Source: Methylocaldum szegediense
GTDB lineage: Bacteria > Pseudomonadota > Gammaproteobacteria > Methylococcales > Methylococcaceae
DNA length: 64,000 nucleotides
Direction: 5' to 3'
Assembly (NCBI RefSeq): GCF_949769195.1
Contig: NZ_OX458333.1
Coordinates: 3,630,001-3,694,000, forward strand
The position numbers and the translations under genes are program-made. Shown here piece after piece: positions 49,048 to 56,884 of this stretch; position 1 is the stretch's first letter, and each line of letters opens with the position of its first letter. The notes under the pieces were generated by a model. It had not been told where the DNA came from. It saw only the letters and a program-made list of their open reading frames with translations, and searched no databases.

Positions 49048-50013
49048 CTATGTGTCAAGTCCCGCATGATTGTAAACCCTCTTTCGAAAAAGATGAGGAT
49101 GGGACAGTTGCCAGTTTTTGAGTGCTTGAATCGGGGTGAGATGGCCTAAGGCCTTTTGGGGAATGTGATGATTGTACAGCTCGACATAGCGGTGCAGGGT
49201 GGTGTCCAGATCGGCGGTTGAATCGAAGTGATGGGTTTGCAACACCTCCTCGATGCGGCCATTGAAGCGTTCCACCAGGCCATTCGTTTGGGGCCGGCCC
49301 GGCGGAATCAGGCGATGTTCGATGCCTTGTTCAGTACAGAGGCGGTCAAACTCATGCGTCCCCGAGGGCTGCCGAGTTCGGGTCAGGAAACGGTCGGTAA
49401 ACTCCGAGCCGTTGTCGGTCAGGCATTTCTGGATGCGGAAAGGCGCGGCCTGAATCACCGCTTTGAGGAAGTCCTTTGCGCTTAAGGCGGAGCGGTTGGG
49501 CTTGAGGGCGACATAGACCCAGCGGGTGGCGCGGTCGATGGCGACGAACAGGTATCGGCGGGGTTCGCCGTCGATGGCGGGCAAGTACTTAACATCCAGG
49601 TGAAGGAAGCCGGGCTCATAGGCCTTGAAGGGTTTGACCTTCGCCTTCTCTGTAGGCGGAAGCAGGGTCTTGAGGGACGCCACCCCGTGGCGGCGCAGGC
49701 AGCGGTCTAGCCCGGAACGGGACACGGCGGGATTGAGAAATTCCCGGGTCACGGCCAGGAGATCATCCAAGGGGAGGAGCAGAGCTTGGCGGAGGTAGAC
49801 CACGATGGCTTCCTGGGCGGGCGTGAGCGTGGTTCTGAGGGTGTGGGGCCGATGCGAGGCATCTTCGACCGAGGAGCGGTGTTTCCACTTGCGGACGGTC
49901 GTTCGGCTAATGCCATGCTTTTGGGCCAAGGCGCGCTCGCTCAACGTGGACGCTTGAATGGCCTGCCGAACGGCTGGGGTGGTACGGGCGTTCTTATGAA
50001 GACGAATCTGCAT
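49048..50013 (-). CDS. IS481-family transposase (copy 2)
   Basis: A 321-aa transposase almost identical to copy 1, with the differences mainly at the extreme C-terminus (KRVYNHAGLDT against KKVYDLAGLDR) and one Ser/Thr change. The DDE residues are intact (LHLDVKYLP, LTDNGSEF, VERFNGRIEE), so it may still move. Its stop codon TAG is formed in the target duplication, outside the element. Confidence 0.93.
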   Translation of the reverse strand: MQIRLHKNARTTPAVRQAIQASTLSERALAQKHGISRTTVRKWKHRSSVEDASHRPHTLRTTLTPAQEAIVVYLRQALLLPLDDLLAVTREFLNPAVSRSGLDRCLRRHGVASLKTLLPPTEKAKVKPFKAYEPGFLHLDVKYLPAIDGEPRRYLFVAIDRATRWVYVALKPNRSALSAKDFLKAVIQAAPFRIQKCLTDNGSEFTDRFLTRTRQPSGTHEFDRLCTEQGIEHRLIPPGRPQTNGLVERFNGRIEEVLQTHHFDSTADLDTTLHRYVELYNHHIPQKALGHLTPIQALKNWQLSHPHLFRKRVYNHAGLDT

Positions 50014-50117
50014 GGTGATGGACCTTACTTGGACGAACCAAAGATCTCCTGGAGAAGGCTCCGGGCTTCAAACAGAGCATAACGCCTTCTCGGTAAATAA
50101 TCATACGGGACGTGACA
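49053..50117 (-). mobile_element. IS481-type insertion sequence, copy 2
   Basis: The same 1065-bp element as copy 1, inverted. Ends TGTCAAGTCCCGCATGATTG and (inwards from the other end) TGTCACGTCCCGTATGATTA. A perfect 6-bp target duplication TCTATG flanks it (49047-49052 and 50118-50123), so the insertion is recent. Confidence 0.95.
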
Positions 50118-50470
50118 TCTATGCGCTCGGCTTGGCATTAAATCTGTCGATTTGAAGCTACCCCAATCACACGACCAATTTGAGAGGTTGCGTCACACAT
50201 GGTGCAAGGATCAGCTGCTGCCCTTTCTAGATTTGACGATTTTTTCCCGCGTGATGAATTGCCCGTTTAAGAATGATGGTGAAATTTATTCGAGGTTAAG
50301 GCTATTTCCGGAGGAAAAGAGCCAGCACAGCAACCCAGCTCAGGCGATCAGTGCACAAACTCGCCCCGATGCGGAAACCATGATATCCGACGAAATGATC
50401 CGTGCTTTGACTGCTATCGCCTACAGGCCGACGCCCGCCGGCCCGAGCCGCCCAAAGAAAACTAAGACCT

Positions 50471-50610
50471 TGAACCTCCCCACGGCTTGAAAGCCGGGGG
50501 ATTCCGGACGTTTACGCAGCATGGCGTAAACCCTCGTGGCTCGTTCCGAGCCCGGTAATAAGCGTGTTGATCGCTGCGTCATAAATCTGCCGAGATGTCA
50601 ATCGCGATAT
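50471..50610 (-). pseudogene. IS605/TnpB-type right end with vestige of the tnpB C-terminus
   Basis: CGGCTT-GA-AAGCCG with flanking CCTCCCC and GGGGATTCC is the hairpin typical of the right ends of tnpB-carrying elements. On the minus strand just before it, YDAAINTLITGLGTSHEG looks like the last residues of a TnpB protein, ending at 50512. No more of the gene is visible. The hairpin supplies the stop of the split DUF6387-like gene. Confidence 0.4.
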
Positions 50611-50692
50611 CGCGGGCGCAATAACCCGACTGAAATCTTTCGACGGTCCGTGCAAGCTCTTTAAACCGATAAACAACGGGGGCTGCCCAAAA

Positions 50693-50944
50693 ATGACCAC
50701 GAAACTCGAAATACTTCGCCCGGCGGAAGCCCGAAAAATCACCGGCTTGGGAAAGACCCAATTTGCGGAAAAACAAAACCCCAAAAGCAAATATTTTGAC
50801 CCTACGTTCCCGGTGGCCGTGGCGTTGGGTTGCAGATCGGTAGGTTATTACCGGCACGAGCTGGAGCAGTGGTTAGCATCGCGTCTGCGGATTACGGCAG
50901 AGGAGCGCCGGCGGCGCGCAACCGCGCGGGGGGCCGCCGCATGA
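50693..50944 (+). CDS. AlpA-family DNA-binding regulator
   Basis: An 83-aa MerR-like winged-helix protein: LEILRPAEARKITGLGKTQF, FPVAVALGCRSVGYYRHELE, QWLASRLRI. AlpA/Vis proteins act as excisionase and transcription regulator in P4-like elements. The order int-cargo-alpA is typical. It overlaps the next ORF by 4 nt (ATGA), so it starts the operon that leads to the primase. Confidence 0.85.
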   Translation: MTTKLEILRPAEARKITGLGKTQFAEKQNPKSKYFDPTFPVAVALGCRSVGYYRHELEQWLASRLRITAEERRRRATARGAAA

Positions 50945-51486
50945 TACCCGCGACGACCCACGCGCCAGACTTTACCCGTATCGTTGAAATTGGGAGCCGC
51001 CCGGACGTGCTAAGCGCCGGGGTGCTTGCAGGGTTTTTGCCCTCTACAATCCAACGGGCGTACAAGGAGGCCAAGCGCCAGGCAAAACGTCCACGGGAGA
51101 TCGCTTTTGCTCTACCGAGCTGGGAGTCTGACCCAAGGTATGTGATAGCGAGTTCTGGAGGCCGATACAGCGTAGCCTTGCACTACTCGATTGATTGCCC
51201 GGTTTGCCGCGTAGTTTGCTTTACCAAATCAGCAGATGACCCCGATACGGCCGCCGACTATAAAGACGCCGTCTTTGAGTTTTTGGAAAGGCTCCGGCGC
51301 CGCATCATTTATTCCGGCAGATGGCCCTACCTGAAGATAGGTGATTGGTCTGATCGGTGCTTACGGGCTCTCGTTATTGGAGGCGACGTCGAAACTGTCC
51401 GATCGATCGTCGATCGCTACGCTGGCGACAACTATCGGCATGGCTTTGCGGCTCTTGTGAAACCGGAGGACAAGCCATGGTCTTGA
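50941..51486 (+). CDS. hypothetical protein of the satellite early operon
   Basis: A 181-aa soluble protein without a family I recognise. It has PSWESDPRYVIASSGGRYSV, a Cys pair in SIDCPVCRVVCF that might bind metal, and a helical C-terminal half (LERLRRRIIYSGRWPYLKIG). Start ATG overlaps the alpA stop, and its end overlaps the next ORF by 10 nt. Confidence 0.65.
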   Translation: MIPATTHAPDFTRIVEIGSRPDVLSAGVLAGFLPSTIQRAYKEAKRQAKRPREIAFALPSWESDPRYVIASSGGRYSVALHYSIDCPVCRVVCFTKSADDPDTAADYKDAVFEFLERLRRRIIYSGRWPYLKIGDWSDRCLRALVIGGDVETVRSIVDRYAGDNYRHGFAALVKPEDKPWS

Positions 51487-51734
51487 CAAAGCCCACAAGC
51501 CGGCCCATCCTTTTCGCGCTGCTGCAAAAAACAGTAGCCGGGCGTGGAAACCCGAATAATCTCAAGGCGACTAAACGCCTCACCATGGCGTTTTTTTACG
51601 CCTGCTTTCTGTCTATGGCGGGCGGCGCATGGGCAGGTTTCGGCCTGGCCGGTGTCCTTGAGAGCCGGTTTTCCACCCCGTGTGTCGTTCGCCGCCTCAT
51701 CCCGCGTGGAAACGGGACCGGCGGCTCCACTTAA
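51477..51734 (+). CDS. Ash / Icd-like small protein of P4-type elements
   Basis: An 85-aa ORF with the motif KTVAGRGNPNN followed by MAFF and the ending ESRFSTPCVVRRL, a pattern I know from Ash-like or Icd-like ORFs found upstream of primase genes in P4-type elements. Such ORFs overlap the region that in P4 makes the CI antisense RNA. A strong intrinsic terminator (51573-51597) lies inside it, which suggests that RNA structure matters at least as much as the protein. Confidence 0.6.
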   Translation: MVLTKPTSRPILFALLQKTVAGRGNPNNLKATKRLTMAFFYACFLSMAGGAWAGFGLAGVLESRFSTPCVVRRLIPRGNGTGGST

Positions 51735-51742
51735 TCTCAAGG
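51542..51742 (+). repeat. duplicated GCGTGGAAAC / TAATCTCAAGG motif pair
   Basis: GCGTGGAAAC occurs at 51542-51551 and 51704-51713, and TAATCTCAAGG at 51557-51567 and 51732-51742, in the same order and flanking the terminator. In P4, paired short sequences in the leader base-pair with the CI RNA; this layout is similar. Confidence 0.5.
51573..51597 (+). terminator. intrinsic terminator inside the Ash-like ORF
   Basis: AAACGCC-TCACCAT-GGCGTTT, a 7-bp stem and 7-nt loop, followed by more T (seven T in all). It lies in the leader of the primase operon, where premature termination gives immunity in P4. Confidence 0.7.
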
Positions 51743-51750
51743 AGCCAATC

Positions 51751-52245
51751 ATGAATACTCCATCCACGGGCGAAAACCGCCCCGATATTGCCCTCATTGC
51801 GCGCGCTACGCGCATCGCCCTACAGCAATTCCCGCTGGCCGATAACGAAGATCTGCTCGTTACGATGCCGTTCTTCAAGCTGGTCTATCTGCTGACGCTT
51901 GCTTTGGAGGAAGGAGGTCGCTTAGCAGCATCTCAACCGAAAAAAGAAGACCTTATCGCCAGCCTGAAAGCCCTTTTGGCCTTCGTTGAGCAACACCCGG
52001 GTACCGATAGCGCTCGCGTCATCGTGTCGGTTCTGTGTTCGCTCTATTACGGCAACCGTTTCAAGGTCGATCTGACCGGACTTCGACAGATCGATCGAGC
52101 CAGCTTAGAGCACGTTTTGAATGTGCTGCGCCTGGACCATTCGACCGCCAAGGAAGTGCACGAATATTTCGAGAACGGTAGCGCGCGTTGGGAGGAGATG
52201 TTTTCCGCCTACGGCTTCACCAAGGGAGGACGCAGCCATGGGTAG
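51751..52245 (+). CDS. DUF7673-like protein
   Basis: A 164-aa protein. The C-terminal half, VDLTGLRQIDRASLEHVLNV, followed by DHSTAKEVHEYFENGSARWE, resembles the DUF7673 pattern (DLrxLD ... VLRMD ... EVHxYF), a family I recall from mobile elements; the name is tentative. AAGGAG lies 6 nt before the ATG. It overlaps the next ORF by 8 nt. Confidence 0.6.
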   Translation: MNTPSTGENRPDIALIARATRIALQQFPLADNEDLLVTMPFFKLVYLLTLALEEGGRLAASQPKKEDLIASLKALLAFVEQHPGTDSARVIVSVLCSLYYGNRFKVDLTGLRQIDRASLEHVLNVLRLDHSTAKEVHEYFENGSARWEEMFSAYGFTKGGRSHG

Positions 52246-52528
52246 AGAGCTCAATCTGATGCTGACGCGACTGACTCCGGAGTGCCGCGAAGCCATCGCG
52301 GAAATTACGCGAAGAGATTACTCCCACACTGAACTACTCGGACGGATCATTGACCGCGTTCGGGGCCTGGCCGGTGTGATGATGATGGCCTCGGATGAGC
52401 GCGACATTCTGTTTCCTCAAGATGTCTCCGAGGTTGCTTCGGCAATCCGCGAAGACATGGAAATCGCGAAGAAAGTTTTAAAGGACTTCGAGCGCCAGTT
52501 CGGAATTGGTTTGGAGCGTTCCCAATGA
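52238..52528 (+). CDS. hypothetical protein of the satellite early operon
   Basis: A 96-aa helical protein (LTPECREAIAEITRRD, DVSEVASAIREDMEIAKKVL). GGGAGGA precedes the ATG. No family recognised. The stop overlaps the next start (ATGA). Confidence 0.6.
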   Translation: MGRELNLMLTRLTPECREAIAEITRRDYSHTELLGRIIDRVRGLAGVMMMASDERDILFPQDVSEVASAIREDMEIAKKVLKDFERQFGIGLERSQ

Positions 52529-52755
52529 ACAACGTTATCCAATTCCGACCGCAGAGAAAAAATCAGCCTTCCTCGAAATGCCGGTTCACCAACCTGAGCG
52601 AGGCGGATCTTCGCTGGCGCTGCGCGGCAACGCAGGAGCTGCGCCGGCTCCGCGATCTGACGGGCGAGGCCTCGCCGGTCGGCGAGCGGCTTGACCAGGC
52701 TTATCGAGTGTTGCTCAGGGCAACCGTCGAGATTGCGGACATCGGGGGGTGGTAG
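52525..52755 (+). CDS. hypothetical protein of the satellite early operon
   Basis: A 76-aa basic protein (NNVIQFRPQRKNQ, TNLSEADLRWRCAATQELRR). No family recognised. It abuts the primase start with no gap, so translation is probably coupled. Confidence 0.6.
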   Translation: MNNVIQFRPQRKNQPSSKCRFTNLSEADLRWRCAATQELRRLRDLTGEASPVGERLDQAYRVLLRATVEIADIGGW

Positions 52756-55737
52756 ATGGCCGTGACCAAGCCTTCCCTCGAGCTGACACAACCGCTTCCG
52801 GCGGGGTCGGCCGCCGAGGCCTTCACCGCCGATCGTGGCGATACTCAATCGCAGTCGGCCGGATCCTCCACCGCTCATTTCGGCGAGGCTGCCCAGGGCA
52901 GGCCGGCGCGAAGCCGGAAAGGGACTATCCCACCAACGGCTGCCAACGTCCGGGCCGCTCTGTCCTATCTATCGCCCGACTGTGACCGCGACACGTGGGT
53001 GTCGATCGGGATGGCTGTCAAAGATGCCCTGGGCGATGCCGGCTTTGAGCTGTTCGATGCGTGGTCCAGGGACGGCCAGTCCTACCGGCCGGCTGACTGC
53101 CGCGACACCTGGAAGTCCATCAAGCCCGGCGGCGCGACCACCGTCGCGACCCTGTGGCGCTTGGCCCTCGATGCCGGCTGGCGGCCGGACGGCGAAGCCC
53201 ACGAGGAAACCGAGGCCGAGCGCCAGGCGCGCGAGCGGGAACGGGCGCGGCGCGCGGAACGTGAGGCCGCAGACCGGGCCAAGAAAGCCCGGGCGGCTGA
53301 GAGGAAGACTGCGGAGCTGGCGCGGATCGTGGTTCCGGCCGGTGAGAATCATCCCTATCTGATCCGCAAAGGGGTTAAGCCGACTGAAACTCTCTTCGAG
53401 ATTCCCGCGGATCGACTGGCCACAGCTATAGGCTATGCGCCCAAAAGCGACGACGAACCGCTGGCCGGTCGCGTGCTGGTGGCCTTCGTGGAGCATGACG
53501 GCCGACGCGCGACAGCCGAGTTCATCGATGCCACCGGCCGCAAGTCTGCCCTCGCCGGAGGGCCGAAGAGCGGGGGCTATTGGGCGGCGCAGCCATTACC
53601 GGACGGCGATGGGGCCGGCCTGGTGCTTCTGCTCGGTGAGGGCATTGCGACCGTTTTATCAGCCCGCGAGGCAACCGGATACCTGGCCATTGCGGCGCTG
53701 TCGGCCGCGAACTTGCCGAAAGTCGCCACGGCGTTGCGAGCGCGCTATCCCAAGGCCCGGCTGATCGTGTTGGGCGATGCCGGCAAAGCCGTGAAGTACG
53801 CCGAGCAAGCGGCCAAGTCTACGGGCGCGGCGCTGGCGGTACCTGGCTTCACGCCAGAGCAAGCCTCCGCGTTCCAGAGACAGCACGGCAAGCAGCCCAC
53901 CGATTTTAACGATCTGGGGGCGCTGGCCGGGCTTGAGGTGGTCAAGCAGCAAATCAGACAAGCCGAGCGTGCCGGGACTGGGATGCCGGCCGCGAAGTCC
54001 GAGCTGCCGAAAGGGTTCAAGCTGACCGACAAAGGGCTCTTCTTCCTGGAAGAAGGCGAGGATGAAGCCACCGATAAACGAAAAATCTTCGTGTGCAGCC
54101 CTTTGTTCGTTACCGCCGAAACCCGGAGCAAGGATCAAACGCAATGGGGGCGCCTGCTTGAATGGAACGACCGCGACGGGCACGCCCACGCTTGGACCAT
54201 CCCCATGGCCATGCTGGAGGGCGAGCCTTCCGGCGTTTGCTCGGTATTGGCTGACGGCGGCCTCATCGTCGGCGTCGGCTCCAAATCCCGCAATCTTCTG
54301 ATCCGCTATATCAAAGAGTGCAAACCTGGCGCTCGGGTGCGCTGCGTCAACCGGATCGGCTGGCACGGCCCGGTGTACGTCCTTCCGACCCAAACCCTCG
54401 GCGAGCGGCAAGGTGAGCGCGTGCTGTACCAGAACGGCGCTTCGGGGCCGGGCGACTTTCGCCAGCGCGGCAGCGTCGCCGAGTGGCGGGAGTCCGTGGC
54501 CAAGCTATCCGCTGGCAATTCCAGACTGATGACGGCTATCGGCTTTGCCTTCGCCGCGCCCTTGCTCCAGTTCGTGCCCGGCGAGGAATCCGGCGGCGCC
54601 CACTTCCGTGGTGATAGCAGCTGCGGCAAGTCCACGCTCCTGTGGGCGGCGGCTTCGGTTTACGGGCAACCATCTGGGGACGATTCATTCCGAAAGGAGT
54701 GGCGGGCGACCGGCAACGGGTTGGAGGGCTTGGCCACGTCGCGGAATGACTCGCTTTTGATCCTCGACGAGATGGGCCAGGTGGACGGCCGTGAGGCCGG
54801 GAACATCGCCTACATGCTGGCCAACGGCCAGCCGAAGCTTCGTATGGCCGACAACACCGGGCTGCGCAAAGCCCCCTCATGGCGGCTCCTTTTCCTATCG
54901 AGCGGTGAAATCAGCTTGGCCGATCACATGGCGGCGGCCGGCAAGACGATTAAAGCCGGCCAAGAAAACCGGCTCGCCGACATTCCCGCCGCGCCCTTTA
55001 CCGGGTTCGGCGTATTTGACCGGCTCAACGGCTATCCGTCGGGCGCCGAGCTGTCGGTGGCGATCCGCGAGGCTGCGGCGAAGTATCACGGTGCCGTGGG
55101 TATTGCGTTTATCGAGCGTGTTGCCGAGATCCAGGAGACTTTGCCCGATCGTCTGAAAACCGCTATCGCCCGTTTCGTAGCCGATGTCGTGCCGCGCGGG
55201 GCGAGCGGTCAGGTGGACCGCGTGGCAAAGCGCTTCGGCCTGGTCGCCGCGGCGATCGAACTGGCTGGCGAATTCGGGTTAACCGGCTGGGACCCAGGAG
55301 AAGGCACGTGGGCGGTCAAGGCATGCTTTGCTGATTGGCTCCACCAGCGTGGTGGCGCGGGCGACCACGAGGTAACGGCGATCCTGTCGCAAGTTCGGGC
55401 CTTTTTCGAGGCCAACGGCGAAAGCCGTTTCTCCGACTGGGAGGCCGCCGAACGCGTCGCCAACAGCGTGGAGGATGAACGGCGCGTCGTCGCCAATCGC
55501 GTGGGATTCCGGCGCCGGAGCCAGACCGAAGGCTACACCTACTATGTACTGCCCGAGGCGTTCAAGCGCGAGGTATGCGCGGGGCTCAACCCAGATCGGG
55601 CCGCGCAAGTGCTTAAAGAACACGGCTGGCTGGAGCCTGATAAACAGGGCAAAAGCTCACAGAATCAAAGGCTTCCTGGCTTTGGCAGGCAGACCCGGTG
55701 CTATGTATTTACCCCCAAGATGTGGGAAATGCCGTAA
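52756..55737 (+). CDS. satellite primase/helicase (PriCT_2, Toprim-like, DUF927)
   Basis: A 993-aa replication protein. Domains in order: a PriCT_2-type domain (about 61-142, ALSYLSPDCDRDTWVSIGMA), a charged coiled coil, a Toprim-like domain (about 290-400, LLLGEGIATVLSA, LIVLGDAGKAVKYAEQ), and a DUF927 helicase domain (about 430-870) with Walker A RGDSSCGKST (about 617-626) and Walker B LLILDEMGQ (about 667). It plays the part of P4 alpha: priming and unwinding at the element's origin. The second Asp of the Toprim DxD is Gly here (GDAG), so priming activity may be altered. GGGGGTGG precedes the ATG. The probable origin follows directly. Confidence 0.88.
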   Translation: MAVTKPSLELTQPLPAGSAAEAFTADRGDTQSQSAGSSTAHFGEAAQGRPARSRKGTIPPTAANVRAALSYLSPDCDRDTWVSIGMAVKDALGDAGFELFDAWSRDGQSYRPADCRDTWKSIKPGGATTVATLWRLALDAGWRPDGEAHEETEAERQARERERARRAEREAADRAKKARAAERKTAELARIVVPAGENHPYLIRKGVKPTETLFEIPADRLATAIGYAPKSDDEPLAGRVLVAFVEHDGRRATAEFIDATGRKSALAGGPKSGGYWAAQPLPDGDGAGLVLLLGEGIATVLSAREATGYLAIAALSAANLPKVATALRARYPKARLIVLGDAGKAVKYAEQAAKSTGAALAVPGFTPEQASAFQRQHGKQPTDFNDLGALAGLEVVKQQIRQAERAGTGMPAAKSELPKGFKLTDKGLFFLEEGEDEATDKRKIFVCSPLFVTAETRSKDQTQWGRLLEWNDRDGHAHAWTIPMAMLEGEPSGVCSVLADGGLIVGVGSKSRNLLIRYIKECKPGARVRCVNRIGWHGPVYVLPTQTLGERQGERVLYQNGASGPGDFRQRGSVAEWRESVAKLSAGNSRLMTAIGFAFAAPLLQFVPGEESGGAHFRGDSSCGKSTLLWAAASVYGQPSGDDSFRKEWRATGNGLEGLATSRNDSLLILDEMGQVDGREAGNIAYMLANGQPKLRMADNTGLRKAPSWRLLFLSSGEISLADHMAAAGKTIKAGQENRLADIPAAPFTGFGVFDRLNGYPSGAELSVAIREAAAKYHGAVGIAFIERVAEIQETLPDRLKTAIARFVADVVPRGASGQVDRVAKRFGLVAAAIELAGEFGLTGWDPGEGTWAVKACFADWLHQRGGAGDHEVTAILSQVRAFFEANGESRFSDWEAAERVANSVEDERRVVANRVGFRRRSQTEGYTYYVLPEAFKREVCAGLNPDRAAQVLKEHGWLEPDKQGKSSQNQRLPGFGRQTRCYVFTPKMWEMP

Positions 55738-55763
55738 CCGTTTCCGGGTAGGCCAAAAACCGG

Positions 55764-55988
55764 GTGTAACAGGTGTAACAAGCTAAGAAAAACCTAGCAA
55801 TTACGCGGGTTCCAGAGGGAGGGGGCTTGTTACACGAGGGCAAAAACAAGGTGTAACAAGGTGTAACAGGTGTAACAGGTGTAACAGGTGTAACAGGTGT
55901 AACAGGTGTAACAGGTGTAACAGAGTGCGAAAACAGAAAATCAGCAACGGCGCGGCTTTCAGAGGTTGTTACACCTGTTACACCTGAA
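55764..55988. repeat. GTGTAACA iteron array, probable replication origin of the satellite
   Basis: GTGTAACA occurs directly at 55764, 55773, 55851, 55861, 55870, 55879, 55888, 55897, 55906 and 55915 (mostly a 9-nt period, GGTGTAACA) and inverted (TGTTACAC) at about 55828, 55967 and 55976. The array lies between the primase gene and the next ORF and resembles the GGTGAACAG iterons of P4 in shape and position. There are no spacers, so it is not a CRISPR. Confidence 0.7.
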
Positions 55989-56057
55989 AAAACGCTTTCC
56001 CGAAAAAACATTAACGACTGGAACAAAAATCGACCTTCCCCACAACCAACGAGGACC

Positions 56058-56798
56058 ATGATGAGTACTACCGAAACCACTACGACCATCGCCACCCAGG
56101 AAGCCCTGGACGCATTCAATGACGCTCAAGCCGAATTCTTGGAGTGGCGAAGCAAGCTCAACGCGTTACAGACCCGGGCCGAGCAACAGCAGGCCCTGGC
56201 CAAGGAATCTGAAGCCGAGGCGGCATCGCACAAGGAAGCTATCGACAAGCTCATTCGTGACGAGAGCGTCGATAAAGCCAAACTTCACGAGCTGACCGCC
56301 AAGCACAAGGCGGCGCTGAGCCTGGCCGAGCAATATCTAGCCTTCGCCGACGAACTGCTTCAGGAGAAGGAAAAACACCGGCCCTATGCGATGTTGGCCG
56401 CGGAGAGGTACTACTCTTCTTGGGAACGAGCCGTTTCGAGCGTTGTCGATTCTGAGGTTTCCTTGATCCTGGATGACATCCGGGACCGCTTGCTTCGGGC
56501 CGTGAAGCTGAAGGAACTGGCCCTTAAGATGGCTCAGAGGATGGTCAAGACGGGTATAACCTCTGACGCCTATGGTCGCGACAACCTTACCGATCTAGCT
56601 TTTGGTGAGATTAAGCGCCACCTCGCCAAAAGTCTTGAAGGATTTAATCTGGATTTGGGTTCCGGCGGCGCCTTGGCCCTGTTAGAACGGAAGCCGGACA
56701 TCCGTCCCTTCACCAGATCCGAGATTAAAAACCCGATGACCATCGTTAAGTTGAGGCAGGATCTTGCGCGAAAGCAGTGCGAAGCACAGCGCGCGTAG
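56058..56798 (+). CDS. coiled-coil protein resembling P4 Psu (tentative)
   Basis: A 246-aa mainly helical protein. The N-terminal part EALDAFNDAQAEFLEWRSKL resembles the Psu start, and the C-terminal RKPDIRPFTRSEIKNPMTIV followed by KLRQDLARKQ resembles the FRPDV..FTPAQNMIF..K.AQLASRQ end of Psu as I remember it. Psu is a Rho inhibitor and capsid decoration protein of P4. This protein is about 55 aa longer, and the match is too weak to be sure. GAGGA precedes the ATG. It is followed by the tape measure gene after 86 nt. Confidence 0.45.
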   Translation: MMSTTETTTTIATQEALDAFNDAQAEFLEWRSKLNALQTRAEQQQALAKESEAEAASHKEAIDKLIRDESVDKAKLHELTAKHKAALSLAEQYLAFADELLQEKEKHRPYAMLAAERYYSSWERAVSSVVDSEVSLILDDIRDRLLRAVKLKELALKMAQRMVKTGITSDAYGRDNLTDLAFGEIKRHLAKSLEGFNLDLGSGGALALLERKPDIRPFTRSEIKNPMTIVKLRQDLARKQCEAQRA

Positions 56799-56884
56799 GT
56801 TTCGTCCGGCGGGGGGGGGATGCGAGTTGTTTTTCCACGCTGTGGTGGAAAGTCCGCCATACGCCACATTGAAGGCAGATATCA

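Larger units (their letters stand above)
48238..50490 (+). pseudogene. DUF6387-like cargo protein, split by IS481-type copy 2
   Basis: The N-terminal part (48238-49052) reads WFKLSRYEACKRWSLETWL and YLSVDPWADESVFIAEAL. Removing the insertion and one copy of the 6-bp duplication TCTATG joins it in frame with 50124-50490 (LCARLGIKSVDLKLP, QLLPFLDLTIFSRVM), giving an intact 393-aa protein. The pattern (WF-L-Y start, D-rich linker, LPFLDL) resembles DUF6387, from memory a family seen beside integrases in such islands. The last residues (NLPTA) come from an IS605-type end. Inactive as it stands. Low-GC codons suggest foreign origin. Confidence 0.75.

Noticed and set aside
50152..50490. Separate 112-aa gene starting with TTG
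   Set aside because: It is the continuation of the gene split by the insertion sequence, in the same frame.
55764..55988. Possible CRISPR array
   Set aside because: The 9-nt units follow each other without spacers.
55709..56119. 136-aa minus-strand ORF with a VTP repeat
   Set aside because: The repeat is the translation of the DNA iteron array, and the ends overlap real genes in other frames.
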